From NCBI RefSeq assembly GCF_004349135.1, contig NZ_SMFN01000022.1, forward strand, positions 1 to 60,650: a stretch of DNA of 60,650 bases, read 5' to 3'. Both the position numbers and the translations under genes were made by a program. The notes below the pieces were generated by a model that saw nothing but the letters and a program-made list of their open reading frames with translations, was not told the DNA's origin and made no database searches. Source of the stretch: Flavobacterium sandaracinum (GTDB lineage: Bacteria > Bacteroidota > Bacteroidia > Flavobacteriales > Flavobacteriaceae). Positions 1 to 7,494 of this stretch are shown piece by piece; position 1 is the stretch's first letter; every line of letters begins with the position of its first letter.

Positions 1-253
1 TATCCAATAATGACAAAGAATCTTTCTGAATTGATTGTAAAACATTGAATTTAAATGCATCACTATAACTACGGTTCTTCCTTGGTATTAATCCATCTTC
101 ACCATAATAATTGTATAATCTAACCCATTTCTTAATACTGGATCTATGAACCATCTTTTTATTAGCTACAGATACACAGGAATTGTGCTGTTTGATAACT
201 AATTCTACACATTCAAGCTTAAATGTGTATTCATACTTGACTTTTCTTTCCAT
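1..253 (-). CDS. IS3-family transposase OrfA (partial)
   Basis: The reading frame starts with ATG at 253 and runs leftwards off the window, so only about 84 N-terminal residues are visible. They look like the helix-turn-helix DNA-binding subunit (OrfA/InsJ type) of IS150-like elements: a basic start (MERKVKYEYTFKLECVELV), then a second HTH-like segment around SSIKKWVRLYNYYGEDGLIP, the typical spacing of this family. In IS3 elements OrfA binds the terminal repeats, and a -1 frameshift fuses it to the OrfB DDE integrase; the frameshift site and OrfB are outside the window. The frame is open with no internal stop, so this part at least is intact. Confidence 0.75.
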   Translation of the reverse strand, partial: MERKVKYEYTFKLECVELVIKQHNSCVSVANKKMVHRSSIKKWVRLYNYYGEDGLIPRKNRSYSDAFKFNVLQSIQKDSLSLLD

Positions 254-297
254 AAAAATGCCCCCAAATAGTGTCTAACTTTTTGGGGGCAGTGTAC
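1..297 (-). mobile_element. IS3-family (IS150-like) insertion sequence, 5' end, cut by window edge
   Basis: This is the orfA-proximal end of an insertion sequence whose remainder lies left of the window. On the minus strand the end reads CACTGCCCCCAAAAAGTTAG, which resembles the terminal inverted repeats of the IS150 group of the IS3 family. GCCCCCAAA (260-268) and TTTGGGGGC (282-290) form a local inverted repeat just ahead of the transposase start, which could damp readthrough transcription from outside. The exact outer boundary (about 295-298) is uncertain because the other end and any target duplication are out of view. It lies about 50 bp past the 3' end of trxB. Confidence 0.75.
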
Positions 298-344
298 TTG
301 CTGTGGCAAATAGGACTTTTTCAATGTAACTTTTCTAACTATAA

Positions 345-1292
345 TTATTCTTTAGCAGCTAAATATCTTTCCGCATCAAGAGCAGCCATACAGCCAGTTC
401 CAGCTGCAGTAATCGCTTGACGATACACATGATCTGCAGCATCACCTGCAACGAAAACGCCTTCTACATTTGTTTTAGAACTTCCTGGAGTATTGACAAT
501 ATAACCCGTTTCGTCTAGAGAGATGAACTCTTTAAAAATATCTGTATTTGGTTTGTGACCAATCGCTACGAAGAAACCAGTGGCAGGAATATCAAAAACT
601 TCGTTGGTTGTTTTATTTAAAGCCTTAACGCCAGTAACTACTTGTTCATCGCCTAAAACTTCAACAGTATCGTGGTTCATTAATATGGTAATGTTCTCCG
701 TTTTGCGAACGCGTTCTTCCATGATTTTAGAAGCTCTAAATTTTTCACTACGTACTAACATGGTTACTTTTTTACACAATTTAGACAAATAATGTGCTTC
801 TTCACAAGCTGAATCACCAGCTCCAACGATTACCACTTCTTGGTTTCTATAGAAAAAACCGTCGCAAACCGCACATGCAGAAACGCCACCACCCATTTTT
901 AAATAGTGTTGTTCTGATGGCAACCCTAAATATTTAGCCGATGCTCCAGTTGAAATAATTACTGTTTCGCAGTGTAATTCTTTTACATCATTGATCCAAA
1001 CTTTAAAAACATCACCAGAGAAATCAACTCGTGTAGCCCAACCATCACGCACATCAGTACCAAAACGTTGTGCTTGTGCTTGTAACCCAACCATCATTTC
1101 TGGACCCGTAATTCCTTCAGGATTTCCAGGCCAATTTTCTACTTCATTAGTAGTTGTTAGCTGTCCACCAGGCTGCATTCCTTGATATAAAACAGGAAAC
1201 ATATTTGCTCTAGCGGCATAAATTGCAGCAGTATACCCTGCAGGACCAGAACCTATTATAAGACATTTAATTTTTTCGATTGTATCTGACAT
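345..1292 (-). CDS. trxB: Thioredoxin-disulfide reductase
   Basis: This 315-residue flavoenzyme transfers electrons from NADPH through FAD and a redox-active disulfide to thioredoxin in the cytoplasm. The N-terminal FAD-binding motif is GSGPAGYTAAIYAARA (about residues 14-29), the redox pair is CAVC (about 140-143), the NADPH-binding glycine motif is GAGDSACEEA, and the second FAD signature near the C terminus is GVFVAGDAAD. The length is normal for the low-molecular-weight enzyme. The ATG at 1292 sits about 30 nt after a TACATTTG -7 promoter element. It is a single-gene unit, divergent from the tRNA-Pro gene, and its 3' side abuts the IS3-like insertion. Confidence 0.96.
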   Translation of the reverse strand: MSDTIEKIKCLIIGSGPAGYTAAIYAARANMFPVLYQGMQPGGQLTTTNEVENWPGNPEGITGPEMMVGLQAQAQRFGTDVRDGWATRVDFSGDVFKVWINDVKELHCETVIISTGASAKYLGLPSEQHYLKMGGGVSACAVCDGFFYRNQEVVIVGAGDSACEEAHYLSKLCKKVTMLVRSEKFRASKIMEERVRKTENITILMNHDTVEVLGDEQVVTGVKALNKTTNEVFDIPATGFFVAIGHKPNTDIFKEFISLDETGYIVNTPGSSKTNVEGVFVAGDAADHVYRQAITAAGTGCMAALDAERYLAAKE

Positions 1293-1320
1293 ATTGAAAT
1301 TGTATTATTTTTTGATAGTA

Positions 1321-1328
1321 CAAATGTA
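1321..1328 (-). promoter_or_regulatory. Putative -7 promoter element of trxB
   Basis: TACATTTG on the minus strand fits the Bacteroidota housekeeping -7 consensus TAnnTTTG and lies about 30 nt ahead of the trxB start. No clear TTG -33 element is seen at the usual spacing. Confidence 0.5.
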
Positions 1329-1409
1329 GTTTTTAAATAAAAAATTTGGACTAAAAAAACATCATTTTTACCTATTCCGAAATAATATTCTCCTATTTGA
1401 TTATATCAC

Positions 1410-1439
1410 TTGTTAGTTTCAAAATTAGTTCTATATTTG
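1410..1439 (+). promoter_or_regulatory. tRNA-Pro promoter (-33 TTG, -7 TATATTTG)
   Basis: TTG at 1410-1412 and TATATTTG at 1432-1439 are separated by 19 bp, matching the Bacteroidota sigma-A promoter layout (TTTG/TTG near -33, TAnnTTTG near -7). The -7 element ends 11 nt before the mature tRNA 5' end. It is the best promoter match in the window. Confidence 0.7.
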
Positions 1440-1450
1440 CACCCTCGTTA

Positions 1451-1525
1451 CGGGGTGTAGCGTAGCTCGGTTATCGCGCCTGCTTTGGGAGCAGGAGGCC
1501 GCAGGTTCGAATCCTGCCACCCCGA
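1451..1525 (+). tRNA. tRNA-Pro (anticodon TGG)
   Basis: A full cloverleaf can be read by eye. The acceptor stem is CGGGGTG with CACCCCG, the D arm contains AGCTCGGTTATCGC, the anticodon stem-loop is CCTGC-TTTGGGA-GCAGG with anticodon TGG, and the T arm is GCAGG-TTCGAAT-CCTGC. The discriminator base is A at 1525; CCA is not fully encoded. The gene is monocistronic, with a promoter just upstream and a strong hairpin terminator just downstream. Confidence 0.97.
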
Positions 1526-1526
1526 C

Positions 1527-1558
1527 AAAAAGCCGAATAGCAATATTCGGCTTTTTTT
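1527..1558 (+). terminator. Rho-independent terminator of tRNA-Pro
   Basis: AGCCGAATA (1531-1539) pairs perfectly with TATTCGGCT (1544-1552) around a four-base loop, extended by A-T pairs and followed by a T run. Confidence 0.9.
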
Positions 1559-1939
1559 ATGTTTAAAAATGACACATTAAATAAACTTTCTGTAGAAAAT
1601 TGGTTTAGGAGTATTACAATTTAGACCGTACTTCATCCTCTTTCTCTAACTCCCTCTGCTTAACAGAAAAGTTTTACCATTTTTAAAGCTGCTATTTTTG
1701 TTGCGATTAAAGACCAACAAGAGAACCCTCAACCCACTTCTAAAAAATTAAGTACCTCTTAAAGTGACAAATCATTAAAATTGTAGCGCACAGCTGGAAT
1801 AGCACCATAAAATCTAATCCCTTCGAAAAATAGTAATCTGTCAAAAGACAAGGAATCAAGCTTTAACAAATGTTAACAAAATAGATTTTTAGAAACCATA
1901 AATAATTGTATTTTTACGGTTCAAAATTTAGAAAAATAA
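1559..1939. other. Intergenic region ahead of parA, nothing recognised
   Basis: About 380 bp between the tRNA terminator and parA. No gene, RNA or repeat is recognised. A TGTTAACA palindrome occurs near 1870. The stretch just upstream of parA (TTGTATTTTTA near 1906) is only a weak promoter match. Any DnaA-box or parS content was not established. Confidence 0.4.
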
Positions 1940-2707
1940 ATGGGCAAAATCATCGCGATTGCTAATCAAAAAGGAGGCGTTGGAAAGACAACAACATCAG
2001 TTAATCTTGCGGCTTCATTGGGTGTTTTAGAAAAAAAAGTATTACTTATTGATGCTGATCCACAGGCGAATGCGTCATCAGGATTAGGAATTGATGTCGA
2101 ATCTGTTGAAATAGGAACGTATCAAATTCTAGAACACAGTCATACGCCAAAAGAGGCCATCATAAAATGTTCTGCTATAAATGTGGACGTGATTCCATCC
2201 CATATAGATCTTGTTGCTATAGAAATCGAATTAGTCGATAAAGAAAATAGGGAATATATGCTCAAAAAGGCACTAGAAAGTGTCAAGGATGACTATGATT
2301 TTATCATCATAGATTGCGCGCCATCGTTAGGATTACTTACATTAAATGCATTAACAGCGGCAGATTCTGTGATTATTCCTATTCAGTGCGAATATTTTGC
2401 ATTAGAAGGTTTAGGCAAATTGCTGAACACCATTAAAAGTATCCAAAAAATTCACAATCCGGATTTAGACATTGAAGGTTTGTTATTGACCATGTTTGAC
2501 TCTAGATTGCGTTTGTCCAATCAGGTGGTTGAAGAAGTACAAAAACATTTCAATGATATGGTTTTTCAGACTATTATTCAGAGAAATGTGAAACTGAGTG
2601 AAGCACCAAGTTTTGGAGAAAGTATAATAAACTACGATGCAACAAGCAAAGGAGCTACTAATTATTTGCATCTAGCTCAAGAAGTTATAAAGAAAAACAG
2701 TAAATAG
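1940..2707 (+). CDS. parA: Chromosome-partitioning ATPase ParA/Soj
   Basis: A 255-residue P-loop ATPase that works with ParB to segregate the replication-origin region. The deviant Walker A motif NQKGGVGKTTTSVNLA (about residues 9-24), Walker A-prime DADPQANASSGLG (about 40-52) and Walker B IIIDCAPSLGLLT (about 122-134) are all present. The length matches chromosomal Soj-type proteins without an N-terminal DNA-binding domain. parB starts only 4 nt after its stop, so the two are co-transcribed. It is clearly different from the longer ParA-like protein at 58280, which lies in accessory DNA. Confidence 0.96.
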   Translation: MGKIIAIANQKGGVGKTTTSVNLAASLGVLEKKVLLIDADPQANASSGLGIDVESVEIGTYQILEHSHTPKEAIIKCSAINVDVIPSHIDLVAIEIELVDKENREYMLKKALESVKDDYDFIIIDCAPSLGLLTLNALTAADSVIIPIQCEYFALEGLGKLLNTIKSIQKIHNPDLDIEGLLLTMFDSRLRLSNQVVEEVQKHFNDMVFQTIIQRNVKLSEAPSFGESIINYDATSKGATNYLHLAQEVIKKNSK

Positions 2708-2711
2708 TTTT

Positions 2712-3611
2712 ATGGCAAAAGCAATAAAAAAACAAGCCCTAGGAAGAGGACTATCTGCATTATTGAAAGATCCTGAAAACGATATAAAATCCGTTGACGA
2801 TAAAAATGCGGATAAAGTTGTAGGAAATATAATTGAGCTTGAAATTGAAGCGATTGAAATAAATCCTTTTCAGCCTCGAAGCAATTTCAATGAGGAATCC
2901 CTTAGAGAATTAGCCACTTCTATTAAAGAATTGGGCGTTATTCAGCCGATAACAGTACGGAAACTAGACTTCAATAAATACCAATTAATATCTGGGGAGC
3001 GTCGTCTTCGTGCTTCCACTTTAGTTGGATTAAAGACCGTACCTGCTTATATCCGAATTGCAAATGACAATGAATCATTGGTTATGGCCTTGGTGGAAAA
3101 CATCCAGCGCCATGATTTAGATCCAATTGAAATTGCCCTTTCGTACCAACGTTTGATTGATGAAATCCAATTGACGCAGGAACAAATGAGTGAACGTGTG
3201 GGGAAAAAACGATCTACGATTGCAAATTATTTGAGACTTTTGAAACTGGATCCAATCATCCAAACGGGAATTCGTGATGGTTTCATCAGCATGGGCCATG
3301 GTCGTGCCATCATCAATATCGAAGATCAAGACATTCAAACGGATATTTACCAAAAAATTGTCAGCCAAAATCTTTCGGTACGTGATACGGAAGCTCTAGT
3401 GAAGAACTATCAGGAAAGTTTAAAACCCAAACCTGCAGGAAAACCAAAAGCAGCGTCATTTGAAATTGCAGATGCTCAAAAAAGTACTTTTACGAATTAT
3501 TTTGGCACCAAAGTAGATGTAAAAGTAGCTGGTAATGGTAAAGGAAAAATAACCATTCCTTTTCATTCGGAGGAAGATTTCAACAGAATTATCAAATTAA
3601 TCAACGAGTAG
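2712..3611 (+). CDS. parB: Chromosome-partitioning protein ParB/Spo0J
   Basis: A 299-residue parS-binding CTPase. The ParB/Srx domain shows NPFQPR (about residues 51-56) and the GERRLRAS nucleotide-contact motif (about 96-103), followed by a central helix-turn-helix around GKKRSTIANYLRLLKL, a linker rich in lysine and proline, and a short dimerisation tail. It partners the adjacent ParA. Its stop codon TAG overlaps the next gene's GTG start by one base, which suggests translational coupling within the operon. Confidence 0.96.
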   Translation: MAKAIKKQALGRGLSALLKDPENDIKSVDDKNADKVVGNIIELEIEAIEINPFQPRSNFNEESLRELATSIKELGVIQPITVRKLDFNKYQLISGERRLRASTLVGLKTVPAYIRIANDNESLVMALVENIQRHDLDPIEIALSYQRLIDEIQLTQEQMSERVGKKRSTIANYLRLLKLDPIIQTGIRDGFISMGHGRAIINIEDQDIQTDIYQKIVSQNLSVRDTEALVKNYQESLKPKPAGKPKAASFEIADAQKSTFTNYFGTKVDVKVAGNGKGKITIPFHSEEDFNRIIKLINE

Positions 3612-4171
3612 TGCATAAAATTATTTTCATAGGGCTGTTCCTTTTTATTGCAGGAAATTCTACTGCTGTTGCCCAAACGGAAACAGAAGCACTGTTGGTC
3701 GCTACCGATACGTTGAAATCAAATGATATCGACCCGTTGACTCCGGCAAAAGCAGCTTTCTACTCGGCTGTTTTACCCGGTTTGGGACAGGCCTACAATA
3801 AAAAATATTGGAAAATACCACTTGTATATGGAGCTTTGGGAACTAGCATCTATTTTTATATTGACAACAACAGGAAGTACCAACAATACCGGGATGCTTA
3901 CAAAAGCAGACTAGAGGGATATATTACCGATGATTTGGCTTTCTTAGACAACAATCGATTGATTGCCGGACAAAAATTCTACCAACGCAACCGCGATTTA
4001 TCAGCTTTGGTTACTTTGGCATTTTATGCCTTAAATATTCTTGATGCCAATGTAGATGCCGCTTTAATACAATTTAATGTCGATGAAAACTTATCGGTAA
4101 GACCCGTTCTTTACCCAAATGATGTAACATTAAAGACGAATGTAGGACTAACATTTAATTATACTTTCTAG
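3611..4171 (+). CDS. DUF5683 domain membrane protein
   Basis: A 186-residue protein of the DUF5683 family, usual in Bacteroidota next to parB. It has an N-terminal signal peptide (hydrophobic FIGLFLFIAGNSTAVAQ ending in an Ala-x-Ala-like site), then the family hallmark AVLPGLGQAYNKKYWKIPL (about residues 55-73) and a hydrophobic helix GALGTSIYFYI. A second hydrophobic stretch lies near ALVTLAFYALNIL. The start is GTG at 3611, overlapping the parB stop. The function is not established. Its place between partition genes and dapB is probably operon architecture rather than a shared pathway. Confidence 0.85.
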   Translation: MHKIIFIGLFLFIAGNSTAVAQTETEALLVATDTLKSNDIDPLTPAKAAFYSAVLPGLGQAYNKKYWKIPLVYGALGTSIYFYIDNNRKYQQYRDAYKSRLEGYITDDLAFLDNNRLIAGQKFYQRNRDLSALVTLAFYALNILDANVDAALIQFNVDENLSVRPVLYPNDVTLKTNVGLTFNYTF

Positions 4172-4213
4172 TCCAAATTCAAAGAGAAGGAAGCTATCAA
4201 ATAAACGATCACT

Positions 4214-4414
4214 ATGTCATTAATCACTAAAATAGGTAAGAAATATTTTTTTATCATCACCTCCGTTTTATTGTTGATTACTTTAATAAATTATTCAGAA
4301 ATTAAAGCCGTAGAGAGCATTCGAATGAACCATTTCTTTTCTGGATTCATTGCTGGAATTCTACTAGGACTCTTGTTTGCTGGACTGCTACACTATTCAA
4401 AATTTAAAAAATAA
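4214..4414 (+). CDS. Small two-helix membrane protein of unknown function
   Basis: A 66-residue hypothetical protein with two predicted transmembrane helices (about residues 12-25 and 41-60), the second rich in Gly and Leu (FIAGILLGLLFAGLL). It ends in a basic tail KFKK, so the C terminus is likely cytoplasmic. It lies 42 nt after the DUF5683 gene and 4 nt before dapB, within the same operon. No family was recognised. The tight spacing and the loss of openness immediately outside the frame support it being real. Confidence 0.7.
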   Translation: MSLITKIGKKYFFIITSVLLLITLINYSEIKAVESIRMNHFFSGFIAGILLGLLFAGLLHYSKFKK

Positions 4415-4418
4415 ACAA

Positions 4419-5147
4419 ATGAAAATTGCGCTTTTAGGATATGGGAAAATGGGTCAGGTAATTGAGCGAATTGCCCTTGAAAGAGGCCATGAAATCGTTT
4501 TGAAAAAAGAGGAGCACAACACTTTTGAAGGACTTTCTAGTGCAGATGTAGCTATTGACTTCAGCGTTCCAACAGCTGCAGTGAGTAATATTTCTAGTTG
4601 TTTTGATGCCCATGTACCCGTGATTTCAGGAACAACAGGCTGGTTAGAGCATTATGATGAAATGGTGGCGTATTGTCATAAAAAAAATGGCGCCTTTATC
4701 TCGAGTTCTAACTTTAGTTTAGGCGTGAATATTTTCTTTGAACTCAATGAATATTTGGCTAAAATCATGTCAAAATTCGAAAGTTATAACGTTTCAATGG
4801 AAGAAATTCATCACACACAAAAATTGGATGCTCCAAGCGGTACAGCAATTTCCCTGGCAAAAGGTGTAATTGAAAATAGCTCTTATAATACGTGGACCTT
4901 AGAAAAACCTGAAACTGACCACCCGAGCGATAGCGAACTGGCAAAGCAAATTTATATTGAAGCAAAGCGAATTGGGACTGTTCCAGGAACACACACTGTA
5001 ACGTATAATTCAGCTGTGGATGCCATAGAAATCAAACATACGGCTCACAATCGCGAAGGATTTGCACTAGGCGCTGTAATTGCTGCAGAATGGATTGTGG
5101 GAAAACAAGGTGTTTTCAATATGAAAGATGTTTTAGAATTAAAATAA
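4419..5147 (+). CDS. dapB: 4-hydroxy-tetrahydrodipicolinate reductase
   Basis: A 242-residue NAD(P)H-dependent reductase of the diaminopimelate/lysine pathway, which feeds peptidoglycan cross-links. The N-terminal nucleotide-binding motif is MKIALLGYGKMGQ. The catalytic signature is EIHHTQKLDAPSGTA (about residues 125-139), with the histidine proton donor and the lysine. The start was placed at ATG 4419 because the nucleotide-binding strand begins right there; an earlier in-frame ATG at 4377 would add 14 unrelated residues overlapping the upstream gene. The protein is slightly shorter than the E. coli enzyme, as is usual in Bacteroidota. Confidence 0.94.
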   Translation: MKIALLGYGKMGQVIERIALERGHEIVLKKEEHNTFEGLSSADVAIDFSVPTAAVSNISSCFDAHVPVISGTTGWLEHYDEMVAYCHKKNGAFISSSNFSLGVNIFFELNEYLAKIMSKFESYNVSMEEIHHTQKLDAPSGTAISLAKGVIENSSYNTWTLEKPETDHPSDSELAKQIYIEAKRIGTVPGTHTVTYNSAVDAIEIKHTAHNREGFALGAVIAAEWIVGKQGVFNMKDVLELK

Positions 5148-5208
5148 AATTATTCGGCTGTTTAAGCAAATTTTTAACGAGACAACTTTAAACTTTAAAC
5201 AAAAAACT

Positions 5209-6762
5209 ATGTCAGCATATCAATGGTTTATATTTTTCCTTCTTCTACAAATAGTTCACTTTTTAGGAACATGGAAATTATACGAGAGCGCAGGAAGAAA
5301 ACGATGGGAAGCCGCTATTCCGGTTTACAATGCTATCGTTTTAATGAAAATAATTGGACGCCCTACTTGGTGGACTGTTTTATTATTCCTACCCATTATC
5401 AACCTAATTATTTTTCCAGTAATCTGGGTTGAAACCTTAAGAAGTTTTGGAAAACGATCTGGATTAGACACTTTTTTAGGAATTATTACACTTGGATTTT
5501 ACATCTATTACGTAAATTATACTCAGAAATTAGAGTACGTAGCAGACAGAAGTTTGACCCCTCATAACAAAACAGCAGACACGATTAGCTCACTGCTTTT
5601 TGCAGTGGTGGTTGCCACAATAGTACATACCTATTTAATTCAACCCTTCACCATTCCAACCTCGTCATTAGAAAAATCATTATTAGTAGGAGACTTTCTA
5701 TTTGTCAGCAAAATGAATTATGGAGCCAGAGTCCCTATGACTACCATTGCCTTACCCATGGTGCATGACTCCATTCCATTGACAAAAAACAAATCCTACC
5801 TGACCTACCCACAGTTGCCTTATATGAGATTACCGGGAATTCAGAATATTGATCGTACTGATATCGTTGTTTTCAACTGGCCCGTAGACACCGTTTTTAA
5901 ATTTTTTGACACTTCAAAAAGACGCGCTTACAAACCGGTTGATAAAAAATCCAATTATGTCAAAAGATGCGTTGGCGTACCAGGAGATACTTTATCTATA
6001 AAAGATGGTGTGATTTATATTGATGGGAAATTATTACAGCTACCAGAAAGAGCCAAACCACAGTTTTCTTATAAAGTGGCTTTAGACGGAAAAACGGCAG
6101 TCAATCTTGAATATTTATTTAAAGATTTGGACATCACAGATCCTGCCTTTTTTACTGACGACTCCAAAAGAGACACCTTATTTTTGAGTGCTTTAACCGA
6201 AGCCGGAGCACAGCGACTAAAAAACACACCGGGCATAACAGCGGTTATCAAACAAGTGTCTAGAGACGTAGACAACGGTGTTTTCCCACACATTAATAAA
6301 TGGAATAGGGATAATTATGGTCCAATTTATATTCCGGAACAAGGAAAAACGGTTGTGCTAACGACAGAAACATTGCCGTTTTACAGCGCAATTATTAGTG
6401 ATTATGAGAATAATGATTTAAAAGTTAACGGCTCAGAGATTCGAATAAATGGTAAAGTGGCCACCAGCTATACTTTTGGACAAAACTACTACTGGATGAT
6501 GGGAGACAACCGTCACAACTCTGAAGACAGCAGGTATTGGGGATTTGTTCCTGAAAATCATATTGTAGGAAAACCTGTTTTTATCTGGCTAAGCATTGAC
6601 CCAAATGGAAAAGGATTAAACAAAATACGTTGGGACAGAGTTTTTACAACAGTTAGTGGGGAAGGTCAACCACAATCGTATTTTAAATTATTCCTACTTG
6701 GTTTAGTAATTTTCTTTGTGGGAGAATATTTTTGGAAAAAAAGAAAAGAAAGAAAAAATTAG
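5209..6762 (+). CDS. lepB: Signal peptidase I (long Bacteroidota type)
   Basis: A 517-residue membrane serine protease that removes signal peptides from exported proteins. It starts with several hydrophobic helices (about residues 5-25, 45-75 and 85-105) that the classical enzyme lacks, then a helix before the active site. The catalytic serine segment is IPTSSLEKSLLVGDFLF (about 146-162), the general-base lysine lies in YVKRCVGVPGDT (about 247-258), and the C-terminal box is MMGDNRHNSEDSRYWGFVP (about 427-445). A long insertion separates the lysine box from the C-terminal box, and a final helix ends in a very basic tail. It is preceded by the shared leader motif ACTTTAAAC. Confidence 0.93.
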   Translation: MSAYQWFIFFLLLQIVHFLGTWKLYESAGRKRWEAAIPVYNAIVLMKIIGRPTWWTVLLFLPIINLIIFPVIWVETLRSFGKRSGLDTFLGIITLGFYIYYVNYTQKLEYVADRSLTPHNKTADTISSLLFAVVVATIVHTYLIQPFTIPTSSLEKSLLVGDFLFVSKMNYGARVPMTTIALPMVHDSIPLTKNKSYLTYPQLPYMRLPGIQNIDRTDIVVFNWPVDTVFKFFDTSKRRAYKPVDKKSNYVKRCVGVPGDTLSIKDGVIYIDGKLLQLPERAKPQFSYKVALDGKTAVNLEYLFKDLDITDPAFFTDDSKRDTLFLSALTEAGAQRLKNTPGITAVIKQVSRDVDNGVFPHINKWNRDNYGPIYIPEQGKTVVLTTETLPFYSAIISDYENNDLKVNGSEIRINGKVATSYTFGQNYYWMMGDNRHNSEDSRYWGFVPENHIVGKPVFIWLSIDPNGKGLNKIRWDRVFTTVSGEGQPQSYFKLFLLGLVIFFVGEYFWKKRKERKN

Positions 6763-6765
6763 TCA

Positions 6766-6835
6766 AAAGTCTTAAAGTCGAAAGTCATGAAGCGCACCTA
6801 CAATTGTGTTTTGTGACTTTCGACTTTATAACTTT
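6766..6835. repeat. Intergenic inverted repeat between lepB and wbqC
   Basis: Two 22-base arms (6766-6787 and 6814-6835) match as inverted repeats with about three mismatches, each containing the core AAAGTCGAAAGTCA or its complement TGACTTTCGACTTT. There is no T run, so it does not look like a simple terminator. It resembles the perfect hairpin at 29577-29621 in its AAAGT-rich composition and its position close to a start codon. Confidence 0.7.
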
Positions 6836-6852
6836 AAAAACTCCAGACAAAC

Positions 6853-7479
6853 ATGAACATCCTCCTTCATCCCACTTATTTTCCATCGTTAAGTCATTTT
6901 GCAGCATTGGCGCAAGCAGACACGATTACGTTTGAAATAGAAGATAATTTCCAAAAACAAACGAACCGCAATCGCACATATATTTACAGCCCTAACGGGA
7001 TTCAATTGCTAAACATACCGATAAAACATTCAAAAGAAAGCCACCAAAAAACTAAAGACGTTAGAATTGAAAATGATTTTGACTGGCAAAAACAACATTT
7101 CAAATCTCTTGAAGCTGCTTACCGAAGTTCTCCTTTTTTTGAATTTTTTGAAGATGACATCCGACCAATTTTTGAAAAAAAACAAGAATTCTTGTTAGAT
7201 TTAAACTTTGAAGCATTAACCATAATCTTTAAATGCTTGCGCATGAAGATAGAGTACAACACGACAACAGAATATTTTCAGGACGCTGACACCGCTACGC
7301 TTTCTGATTTTAGACCTTTGGTAAATGGAAAAAAAGACCCCTCAGCATTTGCCAAGTATACCCAAGTATTTGATGATAAGCACGGTTTTATTAACAACCT
7401 AAGTATTTTAGATTTACTTTTTAATGAAGGAAAATACACGTTGGATTATCTAAGAGAACAAAAACTAATTATTAAGTAA
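6853..7479 (+). CDS. WbqC-like family protein
   Basis: A 208-residue protein of the WbqC-like family. The family start is visible as HPTYFPSLSHFAAL, followed by FEIEDNFQKQTNRNRTYIYS (about residues 27-46) and LLNIPIKHS; members typically show a similar YFP and N-R-motif pattern. WbqC was named from an O-antigen cluster, but its biochemical role is not settled (it has been suggested to act in glycan or amino-sugar modification). It follows lepB after 90 bp containing a long inverted repeat. In Bacteroidota the lepB-wbqC pairing suggests a conserved operon rather than a polysaccharide locus. Confidence 0.85.
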   Translation: MNILLHPTYFPSLSHFAALAQADTITFEIEDNFQKQTNRNRTYIYSPNGIQLLNIPIKHSKESHQKTKDVRIENDFDWQKQHFKSLEAAYRSSPFFEFFEDDIRPIFEKKQEFLLDLNFEALTIIFKCLRMKIEYNTTTEYFQDADTATLSDFRPLVNGKKDPSAFAKYTQVFDDKHGFINNLSILDLLFNEGKYTLDYLREQKLIIK

Positions 7480-7494
7480 TATTTACAATTAGTA

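Noticed and set aside
1860..1940. Replication origin near parA
   Set aside because: A TGTTAACA palindrome alone is not enough; no cluster of DnaA boxes or dnaA gene was recognised.
1940..3611. parAB as part of a plasmid or mobile element
   Set aside because: ParA and ParB have chromosomal-type lengths and motifs and are embedded in a backbone operon with dapB and lepB.
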